DNA from: DATAFF01 sp963744915
GTDB lineage: Bacteria > Pseudomonadota > Alphaproteobacteria > Rhizobiales > Aestuariivirgaceae
Assembly: GCA_963744915.1 (NCBI GenBank)
Contig: CAVUUY010000013.1
Coordinates: 186,001 to 250,000 of the forward strand
DNA length: 64,000 nt
Reading direction: 5' to 3'
This document shows, one piece after another, positions 53,176-64,000 of the stretch. The translations under genes and the position numbers were made by a program. Numbering within the stretch: the stretch's first letter is position 1; the number at the start of each line of letters is the position of its first letter. The notes under the pieces are model-generated. The model did not search any database. It was not told where the DNA came from and saw only the letters and a program-made list of their open reading frames with translations.

Positions 53176-53215
53176 CGGAAGGCGAGGGGTGCCTCGCCTT
53201 CCGGTTCCAATTTTA
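53176..53215 (+). terminator. Rho-independent terminator after the DUF1097 gene
   Basis: A perfect 12-bp stem (53176-53187 with 53192-53203), GGTG loop, then a T-rich tail with TTTT at 53211-53214. It is the best terminator in the window. Confidence 0.85.
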
Positions 53216-53257
53216 CCACCGGTTGAGCGTCTGGCGGCGGCCCCTTACAGATAAGGC

Positions 53258-54127
53258 ATGAACTACCGCCACGCCTTCCATGCCGGAAGCCATGCCGACG
53301 TGCTGAAGCACGTCGTGCTCGCCTTCATGATCGAACAGCTCGAAGCCAAGGAGACGCCGTTCCGCGTCCTCGACACCCATGCCGGCATCGGTGTCTATGA
53401 TCTGACAGGCGATGCCGCCGGCCGCACCGCCGAATGGCGCGACGGCGTCGGCCGGCTCTATGACGAAACCGGCGCGGCGGTGCCGCTGTCGATGCGCGCC
53501 GAGGCGGTGCTCGCTCCCTGGCGCAGCGCCATCGCCGCGGTCAACGGACAGGGCGGCATCCGGCATTATCCGGGCTCGCCCGAGATCGCCCGGCTTCGCC
53601 TCAGGGCGCAGGACCGCCTGGCACTCAACGAGCTCCATCCCGAGGATCATGCCCGCCTTGCCGCCAGCTATCGGCGCGATGCCCGGGTCAGGATCACGCG
53701 TCTCGATGCCGGCCTCGTGGTCAAGGCGCAGCTGCCGCCGCCGGAGCGCCGCGGCATCGTCCTGATCGATCCCGCCTATGAGACGGCCGACGATCGCGAG
53801 CGCGCGATCTCCATGCTGGGCGCGGGCCACCGCCGCTTCGCCACCGGCGTCTTCGCCCTGTGGTATCCGGTGACCGGCGATGATCTCGCCGCCCGAATCC
53901 GGGGCGCGGCCGCGGCGCTGGCCCTGCCGAAGATGCTCGATGTCCGGCTCGATGTCCGCCGGCCGGTCGAGGGCAGGGGCCTTGCCGGCTCGGGTCTCCT
54001 GCTCGTCAACCCGCCATGGCGCCTGGCGGACGGTTTGCGCGATCTCCTTCCCGAGCTTGTCGAGCGGCTGCGCCAGGGCGAAGGCGCCAGCACCGGCATC
54101 ACGGATCTGAGCGGCGAGACCGCCTGA
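53258..54127 (+). CDS. rlmJ: 23S rRNA (adenine2030-N6)-methyltransferase RlmJ
   Basis: 289 aa. RlmJ (YhiR) fold: MNYRHAFHAGSHADVLKHVVLAFMIEQLE opening, LDTHAGIGVYDLTGDAAGRT for SAM, and the catalytic IDPAYE (NPPY-like) motif. It methylates A2030 of 23S rRNA. Coupled to the following RNA methyltransferase, whose ATG starts two bases after its stop. Confidence 0.93.
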   Translation: MNYRHAFHAGSHADVLKHVVLAFMIEQLEAKETPFRVLDTHAGIGVYDLTGDAAGRTAEWRDGVGRLYDETGAAVPLSMRAEAVLAPWRSAIAAVNGQGGIRHYPGSPEIARLRLRAQDRLALNELHPEDHARLAASYRRDARVRITRLDAGLVVKAQLPPPERRGIVLIDPAYETADDRERAISMLGAGHRRFATGVFALWYPVTGDDLAARIRGAAAALALPKMLDVRLDVRRPVEGRGLAGSGLLLVNPPWRLADGLRDLLPELVERLRQGEGASTGITDLSGETA

Positions 54128-54128
54128 G

Positions 54129-55220
54129 ATGGGCGCGCCGACCCTGCCGAGCGACCTCGAGAGTGCCGCGCCCTTCTGCCCGCATTACGGCACCTGCGGC
54201 AGCTGTCAGCTGCAGCACGTCACCGACGCCGCGGCGCGCCAATGGAAGACGAGCCGGCTCGCAGAGGCGCTGGCGCAGCGGGGCGTGCCGCTGCCGGGCG
54301 CGGGGATCGACTATGTCCTTGCGGAAGGGGAGGGCAGGCGCCGCCTCACCCTCCATGCCCGGCTCGACCGCGGCAGGCCGGCGATCGGCTATATGGCCGC
54401 CAGAAGCCCTGCCATCGTCCCGATCGAGACCTGCCCGGTGGCGGTGCCGGTGCTGCGCCAGGCCCCCGCCATCGTCGCGGCGCTGGCGGCGGCCGCCGGC
54501 CGCTTCCGCCAGATCGATGCCCAGCTGACGGCAAGCACGAGCGGCATCGACTGCGACCTGCGCGGCTTCGACCCCTCGCCCGAACAGCGCTCGCGCCTCG
54601 CCGCCAGTGCCGAGGCGCTCGATCTCGCACGGCTCACGCGCGGCGGCGAACCGATCGCGGTGCGGCGCCAGCCGGTGCTGCCGATGGGCCGCGCCACCAT
54701 GGTGCTGCCGCCGGGGTGCTTCCTGCAGGCAACGGCGCGAGGCGAAGCGGAGCTTGCCCGGCTGGTGACCGAGGGCTGCGCCGGCGCCCGCCGGGTGGCG
54801 GACCTGTTCTGCGGCCTCGGCCCGTTTGCGCTGCGGCTCGCCGAAACCGTGCCGGTCCTCGCCTATGATTTCGATGCGGCCGCGGTCCTGTCGCTACGCC
54901 AGGCTGCCGCCCATGCTTCCGGGCTCAAGCCGGTCGCGGCGCAACCGCGCGATCTCTTCCGCCATCCGCTCAGCCGCGAGGAGCTTGGCGCCGTCGATGC
55001 GGTCGTGTTCGACCCGCCGCGCCAGGGCGCCGAAGCCCAGGCGCGCCAGCTGGCCGGCGCCCGGCTCCGCCGCATCGTCGCGGTCTCCTGCGACCCGCGG
55101 AGCTTCGCCCGCGACGCCGGCATCCTCCATGCGGCCGGCTGGACGATCGCAAGCTTGGCGATAATCGATCAGTTCCGCTGGACGACCCACCTCGAGATCG
55201 CCGCGCTGTTCCGCCGCTGA
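54129..55220 (+). CDS. Class I SAM RNA methyltransferase, RumA/TrmA family
   Basis: 363 aa. Iron-sulfur-type Cys motif near the N-terminus (Cys17, Cys23, Cys26 in CPHYGTCGSCQLQH), then VADLFCGLGPFALRLAE (SAM site), VVFDPPRQGAEAQA, and the catalytic Cys of VAVSCDPRSFARD. Uracil-C5 methyltransferase of the RlmC/RlmD/TrmA group, without an N-terminal TRAM domain. Which uridine it methylates cannot be told. Downstream of rlmJ. Confidence 0.88.
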   Translation: MGAPTLPSDLESAAPFCPHYGTCGSCQLQHVTDAAARQWKTSRLAEALAQRGVPLPGAGIDYVLAEGEGRRRLTLHARLDRGRPAIGYMAARSPAIVPIETCPVAVPVLRQAPAIVAALAAAAGRFRQIDAQLTASTSGIDCDLRGFDPSPEQRSRLAASAEALDLARLTRGGEPIAVRRQPVLPMGRATMVLPPGCFLQATARGEAELARLVTEGCAGARRVADLFCGLGPFALRLAETVPVLAYDFDAAAVLSLRQAAAHASGLKPVAAQPRDLFRHPLSREELGAVDAVVFDPPRQGAEAQARQLAGARLRRIVAVSCDPRSFARDAGILHAAGWTIASLAIIDQFRWTTHLEIAALFRR

Positions 55221-55287
55221 CCGGCAGGAAAGCTTTGCGTGATTACCTGCGGTGGTGTAGGGAACCGGGCGTTTGCGCGGAACACGG

Positions 55288-58557
<3,270 letters not shown>

Positions 58558-58558
58558 T

Positions 58559-58578
58559 CCTGTGCCATATGGCACAGG
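58559..58578. repeat. 20-bp perfect palindrome after carB
   Basis: CCTGTGCCAT followed by its exact reverse complement, just after the carB stop. It could be the operator of a dimeric regulator of the next gene or a terminator stem for carB, but no T tract follows. Confidence 0.6.
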
Positions 58579-58636
58579 TGATCATCAGTGGGGGTGATAG
58601 GAGACACGACAGTTTGTGATCCTCGGGGGTGGCACA

Positions 58637-60034
58637 ATGACTGGTCGTATCGGTGGTGGATTCAACGCGGGAATTCCGAGCAACTTTCAGGCGCCTGCTC
58701 ATGCGGAAACCAGAACGGTGGGACCTGATCCCCTCGTTCATATTCCGAATGCGGAGGGGAATACGCCTTTGATCCAGGCTCTGCTGGTGCCAACGCCGAA
58801 TGCCGTCGATCTAGAGACAATCAAAAGGTATTTTGATCAAGGAGCGATGGTTTCGGCGATTGTGGGATCGGGCGAATATGCGGGGTGCAACGCACTGACA
58901 CTCGCCATCAAGAGACAGCTGCCCTTGGATATCGTCCTGCTTATTGTAGACAAGGCGAGGACTGAACAAATCGCGACAGCCAAAGGCGAAGTCGTGCCGT
59001 TCTTTGATCATCCGGATCAGAACGGACCGATGCCCTTCGATGAAGCAACCGCACGGGACCACAAGACTGTGGTTCAAACGCTGGTGCTCGATTGTGGCGT
59101 TCCCCTATCCGCGAAGGCGTTCGGCATCGTCCTGGACGCCCGCCATTTCGATGTGTGCAAGCTCCTTATCAACCTCGGAACACCGATGGATGGCAGCCAC
59201 GCCGAGAAGGTCATCGCAACAGGCGATGACGAGCTGCTGACCATGTGGGTCACCGCGGCCAAGGAGTCTGCCATATTTACGCCACTTCTGGAGTCGGGTC
59301 GCCGCGACATGTGCAAGCATTTGATCAAAATCGAGCCTTGCGAAGAGGACATAGGCGCGGTGATGCGAACATATGATGAGGCGTTGTTCGGGTTGTTGTG
59401 TCGCAACCTCACAGATCCTCGCAAACGGGAAGCCGCGGTCAGATTTGCCATTCGGTGCAGAGGCACTAGCAAGATTGACAGGCTCATCGCAGCTTGCGGA
59501 ACTGCGTGTCTTCAAGATGCGATGATTTCGGCTATCCACAAGTGCGACTTCATCACTGGCAGATGGCTGGTTGCGCACCGTTTGGACGATGTACAGCTGG
59601 GCAAGGTGTTGCACGGTTTCTTGAGTGGGCCCGCGCCATCTGCTCGAAGCTTGCTAGAGGCGATCGACCTGGCCATTGACCACAGCGAGCGCGAGTTGGC
59701 GCGACAGTTGCTGGATCGCTTCATTAAAAATGTGGCCAAAGAGGACATTAAAAATGTGGCCAAAGAGGACATTGTGCTAGCGCTGCACTCGGCGATCGAG
59801 CTTGAAGCTCATGAAGTCGTTAAGCGCATGGTCGAACTCGGTCTCATCGATCTTCGTGCGGAATTCACGGACGCGATCCACTACAAGAGTCCGCGGGTGT
59901 TCAAATATCTGCTCGCTGAATTTCAAAGTCAGCTCGATCTGCAAGAAGCTGAGGAGTATGTCGTGAGGTTCGGCTCGCCTAAGATGCAGGCGCTGTTCAG
60001 CGCATTTCTCCAGCGTCCGTTGGCGGACTTTTAG
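58637..60034 (+). CDS. Ankyrin-like protein of unknown function, candidate secreted effector
   Basis: 465 aa, no signal peptide. Ankyrin-like helical repeats: EGNTPLIQALLV, AGCNALTLAIKRQLPLDIVLLIVDKA, PMPFDEATARDHKTVVQTLVLDCGV, FDVCKLLINLGTPMD, and later SAIELEAHEVVKRMVELGL with YKSPRVFKYLLAEF. The N-terminus is Gly/Asn/Pro-rich and polar. GC near 52%, and the codon use is unlike carB and greA around it, suggesting acquisition. An exact 24-bp in-frame tandem duplication lies at 59723-59770. ATG at 58637; a GTG at 58616 is possible. Function unknown. Confidence 0.7.
   Translation: MTGRIGGGFNAGIPSNFQAPAHAETRTVGPDPLVHIPNAEGNTPLIQALLVPTPNAVDLETIKRYFDQGAMVSAIVGSGEYAGCNALTLAIKRQLPLDIVLLIVDKARTEQIATAKGEVVPFFDHPDQNGPMPFDEATARDHKTVVQTLVLDCGVPLSAKAFGIVLDARHFDVCKLLINLGTPMDGSHAEKVIATGDDELLTMWVTAAKESAIFTPLLESGRRDMCKHLIKIEPCEEDIGAVMRTYDEALFGLLCRNLTDPRKREAAVRFAIRCRGTSKIDRLIAACGTACLQDAMISAIHKCDFITGRWLVAHRLDDVQLGKVLHGFLSGPAPSARSLLEAIDLAIDHSERELARQLLDRFIKNVAKEDIKNVAKEDIVLALHSAIELEAHEVVKRMVELGLIDLRAEFTDAIHYKSPRVFKYLLAEFQSQLDLQEAEEYVVRFGSPKMQALFSAFLQRPLADF
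59723..59770 (+). repeat. 24-bp exact tandem duplication, in frame
   Basis: Two identical copies (59723-59746 and 59747-59770) encode IKNVAKED twice inside the ankyrin-like gene. The next codon is again Ile, as if a third copy began. It looks recent, since no base differs. Confidence 0.9.
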
Positions 60035-60310
60035 CAGCACTTGCCAGCCAAGCGAATCCATGGCCTTCCACAACCTGTGGATGAGCTGCCGCAACCTCTT
60101 GAACGCCGCTTGGTTGGGTATTACACTTCCCATCACCGGAAGCGCCTCGCCGCCGCCTTAGGGCTGCTGCGAGGCGCGCGTCCTTCGGTCGTCGGCCTGT
60201 GCCAGCGATCGGGGGACAAGGGGTCCGGCTTCCGGAAGTGTTGGAAGATATTGCCGGCGCCGCTGGTCTGCGGCGTTTGCAAGGTGAACTGTGACGATTG
60301 AAGGACCGTG
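60035..60310. other. Gap before greA
   Basis: 276 bp between the ankyrin-like gene and greA on the same strand. It must carry the greA promoter, but I see no box with a good match and no terminator for the upstream gene. Confidence 0.4.
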
Positions 60311-60835
60311 ATGGACAAGGTTCCGATGACCGCGGTGGGCTACGCCGCGATGATGGACGAGATCAGGCATCTGAAGACGGTGGAGCGGCCGCGCATCATC
60401 GAGCAGATCGAGGAGGCCCGCGCCCATGGCGATCTGTCCGAAAATGCCGAATACCACGCCGCCAAGGAGCGGCAAGGCTGGATCGAGGCCCGCGTGCTCG
60501 ACCTCGAGGACAAGCTGTCGCGGGCCGACGTCATCGACATTACCAAGCTGTCTGGCGATTCGGTCAAGTTCGGCGCCACCGTCACGGTGGTCGACGAGGA
60601 TACCGACGACGAGGCCGAATATCAGATCGTCGGCGAGTTCGAGGCCGATGTGAAGTCGGGCAAGATCTCCATCACCTCGCCCATTGCCCGCGCGCTGATC
60701 GGCAAGCACAAGGGCGACAGCGTCGAGGTCATGACGCCGGGCGGCGGCAAGAGCTACGAGATCATCCGCGTCCGCAACGGGGCCCAGTCGGGCGCCGGCG
60801 CGGCTGCTTCGGCGCATCCTCGCCATAGGGCCTGA
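60311..60835 (+). CDS. greA: Transcription elongation factor GreA
   Basis: 174 aa. N-terminal antiparallel coiled coil (GYAAMMDEIRHLKTVERPRIIEQIEEARAHGDLSENAEYHAAKERQGWIEARVLDLEDKLSRADV) with the acidic tip DLSENAEY that restarts backtracked RNA polymerase, and a C-terminal FKBP-like domain. The tail after YEIIRVRN is about 17 residues longer than usual and Ala/His-rich. ATG at 60311 with AAGGA; a GTG just before it is less likely. Confidence 0.96.
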   Translation: MDKVPMTAVGYAAMMDEIRHLKTVERPRIIEQIEEARAHGDLSENAEYHAAKERQGWIEARVLDLEDKLSRADVIDITKLSGDSVKFGATVTVVDEDTDDEAEYQIVGEFEADVKSGKISITSPIARALIGKHKGDSVEVMTPGGGKSYEIIRVRNGAQSGAGAAASAHPRHRA

Positions 60836-60846
60836 GCACCATCAGC

Positions 60847-60869
60847 GGCGGGATTTCGAAGATCCCGCC
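60847..60869. terminator. Hairpin between converging greA and Lrp genes
   Basis: Perfect 8-bp stem GGCGGGAT/ATCCCGCC (60847-60854, 60862-60869) with a 7-nt loop, touching the Lrp stop codon. It can act for both strands although no T tract follows. Confidence 0.55.
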
Positions 60870-61373
60870 TCAATGCTCGCCGAGCGGTACGCGCGGTTCG
60901 GACTTCACCGTCTTCAAGGTCAGCATCGTCCTGACGCTCTGCACATTGGGCGCTGCCGTGAGCTCGGCAATGACGAATTGCTGGGCGGTCTCGAGGTCGG
61001 GCGCAACGCAGGTGAGAAGGTAATCGGCATCGCCGGACAGCGCGTGGCACTCGCGAACCAGAGGCCAGCGCCGGACCAGCTGCTCGAACGCCCTGAGCTC
61101 GCTCTCGGCCTGGCTCGCCAGCCCGACCAGGGCGAACAGCACGATGCCGTAGCCGAGGCGGGTGGCGTCGAGGGTTGCCCGGTAGCCCTGGATCAGGCCG
61201 GCCTCCTCCAGCGCCCGCACCCGCCTGAGGCAGGGCGCCGGCGACAATCCGGCCCGCCGGGCCAGCTCGACATTGGTGATTCGCCCGTCCGCCTGCAGCT
61301 GCCGAAGAATTTTGAGGTCGGTCCGGTCGAGCTTGAAAGGTGCCTTCAAGCCGCGCTCGTTCTTGTCGTTCAT
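60870..61373 (-). CDS. Lrp/AsnC-family transcriptional regulator
   Basis: 167 aa. N-terminal helix-turn-helix (LDRTDLKILRQLQADGRITNVELARRAGLSPAPCLRRVRALEEAGLIQGY) and C-terminal RAM (AsnC ligand) domain (CHALSGDADYLLTCVAPDLETAQQFVIAELTAAPNVQSVRTMLTLKTVK). Senses an amino acid or related molecule and controls nearby or distant operons. Divergent from trxB across 130 bp, an arrangement common in alphaproteobacteria. Confidence 0.93.
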   Translation of the reverse strand: MNDKNERGLKAPFKLDRTDLKILRQLQADGRITNVELARRAGLSPAPCLRRVRALEEAGLIQGYRATLDATRLGYGIVLFALVGLASQAESELRAFEQLVRRWPLVRECHALSGDADYLLTCVAPDLETAQQFVIAELTAAPNVQSVRTMLTLKTVKSEPRVPLGEH

Positions 61374-61503
61374 CGGGGCGGCGCCATGCGACCAGTCGTG
61401 TTATCCACCGCCGGCATGCTTACCCTTGCCAGCGGCGGCTTGCAAGCTATGCTCCAAGCACATACCTAAGCTGTCTGCACCCCTTGTGAAACCGGAGGCC
61501 GGC

Positions 61504-62466
61504 ATGATTCCCCGACACAGCCGTGTTCTGATCCTGGGTTCGGGCCCGGCGGGATACACCGCGGCGGTTTATGCGGCGCGCGCCATGCTGGCGCCGGTGC
61601 TGATCCAGGGCATTCAGCCGGGCGGCCAGCTCACCATCACCACCGATGTCGAGAACTACCCCGGCTTCGCCAGCGCCGTCCAGGGCCCCTGGCTGATGGA
61701 GCAGATGCAGCTCCAGGCCGAGCATATGGGCGCGGTGATCGTCAGCGACCACATCGTCGCCGCCGATCTCAAGGTCCGCCCGTTCCGTCTCCAGGGCGAT
61801 TCGGGCGTCGCCTACACCAGCGATGCGTTGATCATCGCCACCGGCGCCCAGGCGCGCTGGCTCGGTCTCGACAGCGAGCACCGGTTCAAGGGCTATGGCG
61901 TCTCGGCCTGCGCCACCTGCGACGGCTTCTTCTTCCGCGGCAAGAATGTGGTGGTGGTCGGCGGCGGCAACAGTGCGGTCGAGGAAGCGCTGTTCCTGAC
62001 CAAGTTCGCCACCAGCGTGACGATCCTCCACCGCCGCGAGTCCTTCCGCGCCGAAAAGATCCTCCAGAACAGATTATTTGCAAATCCAAAGGTAAAAGTT
62101 CTCTGGAATACCGTGCTCGAAGAGGTTATTGGTTCAGGCGATCCCAAAATGGTAACGGGAGCCCGTATCAGAAATGTAAAAACTGAAGAAGACTTCCTGT
62201 TGCCGACAGATGGAATCTTTGTGGCAATTGGACATGCTCCGGCGACAGAATTGTTCGTCGGTCAATTGCCAATGAAGCAGGGGAACTACTTGATCACGGC
62301 GCCTAACTCTACAGCAACGCCAGTTCCTGGCGTGTTTGCTGCCGGTGATGTTGCGGACGATGTCTTTCGTCAGGCCGTCACCGCTGCCGGCTTGGGCTGC
62401 ATGGCGGCGCTCGAGGCCGAGCGGTGGCTGGCACGCCATGGCAGCTTGAGCGAAGCCGCCGAGTAG
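61504..62466 (+). CDS. trxB: Thioredoxin-disulfide reductase
   Basis: 320 aa. FAD site LILGSGPAGYTAAVYAARA, redox-active Cys136/Cys139 (SACATCDGFFF), NADPH site VVVVGGGNSAVEEALFL and late FAD site GVFAAGDVADDVFRQAVTAAG. Reduces thioredoxin with NADPH. The gene is mosaic: codons for residues about 190-279 (62071-62340) have near 47% GC and AT-ended codons, while both flanks keep the genome's GC-rich style; the reading frame stays intact. Followed 25 bp later by the LysR gene. Confidence 0.96.
   Translation: MIPRHSRVLILGSGPAGYTAAVYAARAMLAPVLIQGIQPGGQLTITTDVENYPGFASAVQGPWLMEQMQLQAEHMGAVIVSDHIVAADLKVRPFRLQGDSGVAYTSDALIIATGAQARWLGLDSEHRFKGYGVSACATCDGFFFRGKNVVVVGGGNSAVEEALFLTKFATSVTILHRRESFRAEKILQNRLFANPKVKVLWNTVLEEVIGSGDPKMVTGARIRNVKTEEDFLLPTDGIFVAIGHAPATELFVGQLPMKQGNYLITAPNSTATPVPGVFAAGDVADDVFRQAVTAAGLGCMAALEAERWLARHGSLSEAAE
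62071..62340 (+). other. Low-GC segment inside trxB
   Basis: I counted 127 G or C in 270 bases (47%), with codons such as AGA, TTA, AAA, GTA, ACT and GAA that are rare nearby. The edges are sharp within about 15 bp at both ends. It encodes NRLFANPKVKVLWN and on to PVPGVFA of a normal TrxB. Probably an imported segment recombined into a resident gene. Confidence 0.75.
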
Positions 62467-62491
62467 ATGTGCCAAGGACGGTGCACGGCCG

Positions 62492-63379
62492 ATGGATTGG
62501 GACAAGCTCAGAATCTTTCACACGGTGGCCGATGCCGGCAGCTTCACCCATGCCGGCCATGATCTGGGCCTGTCGCAATCGGCGGTCAGCCGCCAGATCA
62601 GCGCGCTCGAGCAGGACCTCAAGGTGCCGCTGTTCCACCGCCATGCCAGGGGTCTCATTCTCACCGAGCAGGGCGAGGTTCTCTACCGCACCGCCCATGA
62701 CGTCTTCGCCAAGCTTGCCGCCACCCGCACTCGGCTGGCCGATTCGAAGGACAAGCCGACCGGCGAGCTCAGGGTCACCACCACGGTCGGCCTCGGTTCG
62801 GTCTGGCTCACGCCCAGGATCTCGGAGTTCCTCGAGCTCTATCCCCAGGTCTCCGTCACCATGCTGCTCGACGACCGCGAGCTCGACCTGGCGATGCGCG
62901 AGGCCGATGTCGCGATCAGGCTGCGCCGGCCGACCCAGCCCGACCTGATCCAGCGCAAGCTCTTCACCGTGCATTACCACGCCTATGCCTCGCCGGAATA
63001 TCTGCGCCGTCGCGGCACCCCGAAGGCGCTCGACGATCTCGAGCAGCATTCGATCCTGTCGTTCGGCGTGTCGCCGCCATATCTGTCGGACGTCAATCTC
63101 CTCGAGACCGCCGGCCGCCGCGAAGGCTCGCCGCGGCGCTCGGTGCTCAGGGTCAACAATGTCTACGGGCTCTACAAGGCGGTCGAGGCGCATCTCGGCA
63201 TCGCCACGCTGCCCGACTATCTGGTCGAGCGCGAATTGGGGCTGGTGCAGGTCGACCTGCCGCTCGAGGCGCCGGCCTTCGACACCTACTTCGTCTATCC
63301 CGAGGAGCTGAAGGAGTCGAAGCGCGTCGCCGTGTTCCGCGACTTCATCGTCTCCAAGGCCAAGGAGTGGAAGTATTAG
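62492..63379 (+). CDS. LysR-family transcriptional regulator
   Basis: 295 aa. Helix-turn-helix WDKLRIFHTVADAGSFTHAGHDLGLSQSAVSRQISALEQDLKVPLFHRHARGLILTEQG, then a substrate-binding domain (ELRVTTTVGLGSVWLTPRISEFLELYPQVSVTMLLDDRELDLAMREADVAIRLR). Frequently found beside trxB in this group of bacteria, but its targets are unknown. Start at 62492; convergent with msrP three bp away. Confidence 0.92.
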   Translation: MDWDKLRIFHTVADAGSFTHAGHDLGLSQSAVSRQISALEQDLKVPLFHRHARGLILTEQGEVLYRTAHDVFAKLAATRTRLADSKDKPTGELRVTTTVGLGSVWLTPRISEFLELYPQVSVTMLLDDRELDLAMREADVAIRLRRPTQPDLIQRKLFTVHYHAYASPEYLRRRGTPKALDDLEQHSILSFGVSPPYLSDVNLLETAGRREGSPRRSVLRVNNVYGLYKAVEAHLGIATLPDYLVERELGLVQVDLPLEAPAFDTYFVYPEELKESKRVAVFRDFIVSKAKEWKY

Positions 63380-63382
63380 GCT

Positions 63383-64000
63383 TCACATCCACAGCTTTTC
63401 GGCGCCAAGCCCGCTATAGAGGCCTGCGACCTCGGCGCCATAGCCATTGTAGAGCCGGGTGGCGATGCGCTCGTCGGTTCCGAGCACCCGTTCGGTGGCC
63501 TGGCTCCAGCGTGGATGCGGCACCTCAGGATTCACATTCGCCCAGAAGCCATATTCGCTGCTCTGCAGCTGCTCCCAGAAGCCGACCGGGCGTTGCTTGA
63601 CGAAGGATAGCTTGACGATCGACTTGATCGACTTGAAACCGTATTTCCACGGCAAATGCAGACGGATCGGCGCGCCCATCGATTTCGCCACCGGCTTGCC
63701 ATAGGCACCGGTGACCATGAAGGCGAGATCGTTTGCCGCCTCGGCGATGGTGAGGCCCTCGACATAGGGCCAGGGCATGCTGGCGGCGAGAAATGACGGT
63801 TGCTGGCCCGGCGCCATTTCGGGATTGAGGAAGGTCTCCAGCCGGACATATTTCGCCGCCGACAGCGGCTTCGACAGCGCCACCAGATCCTTGAGCGGAA
63901 AGCCGGTCCACGGCACCACCATGGACCACGCCTCGACGCAGCGATGGCGATAGATGCGCTCCTCGAGCCGCATCTTCCCGAGGAGATCCTCGAAGCCGAT
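63383..64000 (-). CDS. msrP: Protein-methionine-sulfoxide reductase catalytic subunit MsrP, 5' partial
   Basis: 206 codons to the right edge; the start lies beyond the window. Sulfite-oxidase-type molybdopterin fold: IYRHRCVEAWSMVVPWTGFPLKDL, where the Cys is the molybdenum ligand, then ETFLNPEMAPGQ, PWPYVEGLTIAEA, GAPIRLHLPWKYGFKSIKSIVKLSF and NPEVPHPRWSQATERVLG. MsrP (YedY), with the haem protein MsrQ, repairs oxidised methionines in the periplasm. MsrQ and the Tat signal are not visible here. Confidence 0.92.
   Translation of the reverse strand: MGFEDLLGKMRLEERIYRHRCVEAWSMVVPWTGFPLKDLVALSKPLSAAKYVRLETFLNPEMAPGQQPSFLAASMPWPYVEGLTIAEAANDLAFMVTGAYGKPVAKSMGAPIRLHLPWKYGFKSIKSIVKLSFVKQRPVGFWEQLQSSEYGFWANVNPEVPHPRWSQATERVLGTDERIATRLYNGYGAEVAGLYSGLGAEKLWM

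Overview
This 64 kb window is chromosomal DNA of a GC-rich alphaproteobacterium. It most resembles the Hyphomicrobiales (Rhizobiales), judged from gene content only: HisZ/short HisG, an ilvE-marR-response regulator cluster, petABC as Rieske/cyt b/cyt c1, a trxB-lysR pair, UbiK, and an L25 of the CTC type. Nearly all genes are housekeeping, densely packed, and often joined by 4-bp ATGA/GTGA overlaps. I saw no tRNA, rRNA, CRISPR array, insertion sequence or phage gene.

Layout. 1-2.4 kb: the start of a PfkB sugar kinase, trmO, chorismate mutase and a class III aminotransferase. 2.4-12.1 kb: a 2-hydroxyacid island with a glycerate kinase, glycolate oxidase glcDEF, a c-type cytochrome, lactate oxidation genes lutABC and a fumarylacetoacetase-family hydrolase. 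12.2-15.5 kb: hisS-hisZ-hisG. 15.6-22.5 kb: an L,D-transpeptidase, ilvE, a MarR/OmpR regulator pair resembling PetP/PetR, CsaA, a COQ9/TetR-like protein, proC, a YbjN protein and ubiK. 22.6-32 kb: lgt, a MidA-like methyltransferase, pgeF, an M24 protein, a lipoprotein, prs, rplY-pth-ychF and small exported proteins. 32-37.4 kb: methionine-salvage/purine genes mtnP-apt-mtnA and the cytochrome bc1 operon petABC. 37.5-42.8 kb: hemF, two related MFS transporters, an EamA transporter and a zinc-free oxidoreductase. 42.8-45 kb: a low-GC insert holding a CesT-type secretion chaperone and a large unknown protein. 45-55 kb: small exported proteins, RNase T2, two cold-shock genes, a DUF922 protein, an MBL hydrolase, a Tat-exported L,D-transpeptidase, uvrB, a DUF1097 membrane protein and two rRNA methyltransferases. 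55.3-64 kb: carB, a low-GC ankyrin-like gene, greA, an Lrp regulator, trxB, a LysR regulator and the msrP 3' part.

Main points of interest. (1) The chaperone/large-protein pair at 42807-45005 has the architecture of a type III secretion chaperone with its effector, with no secretion apparatus in the window. (2) A second low-GC gene at 58637-60034 has ankyrin-like features and an exact in-frame 24-bp tandem duplication. (3) trxB is a mosaic: about 270 bp near 47% GC inside an otherwise GC-rich gene. (4) A large inverted array of a heptamer/octamer (TAGGCAA) lies between petC and mtnP. (5) Structured leaders precede rplY and the DUF1097 gene. (6) A small cysteine-rich secreted protein appears to lack a normal start codon in front of its signal peptide.
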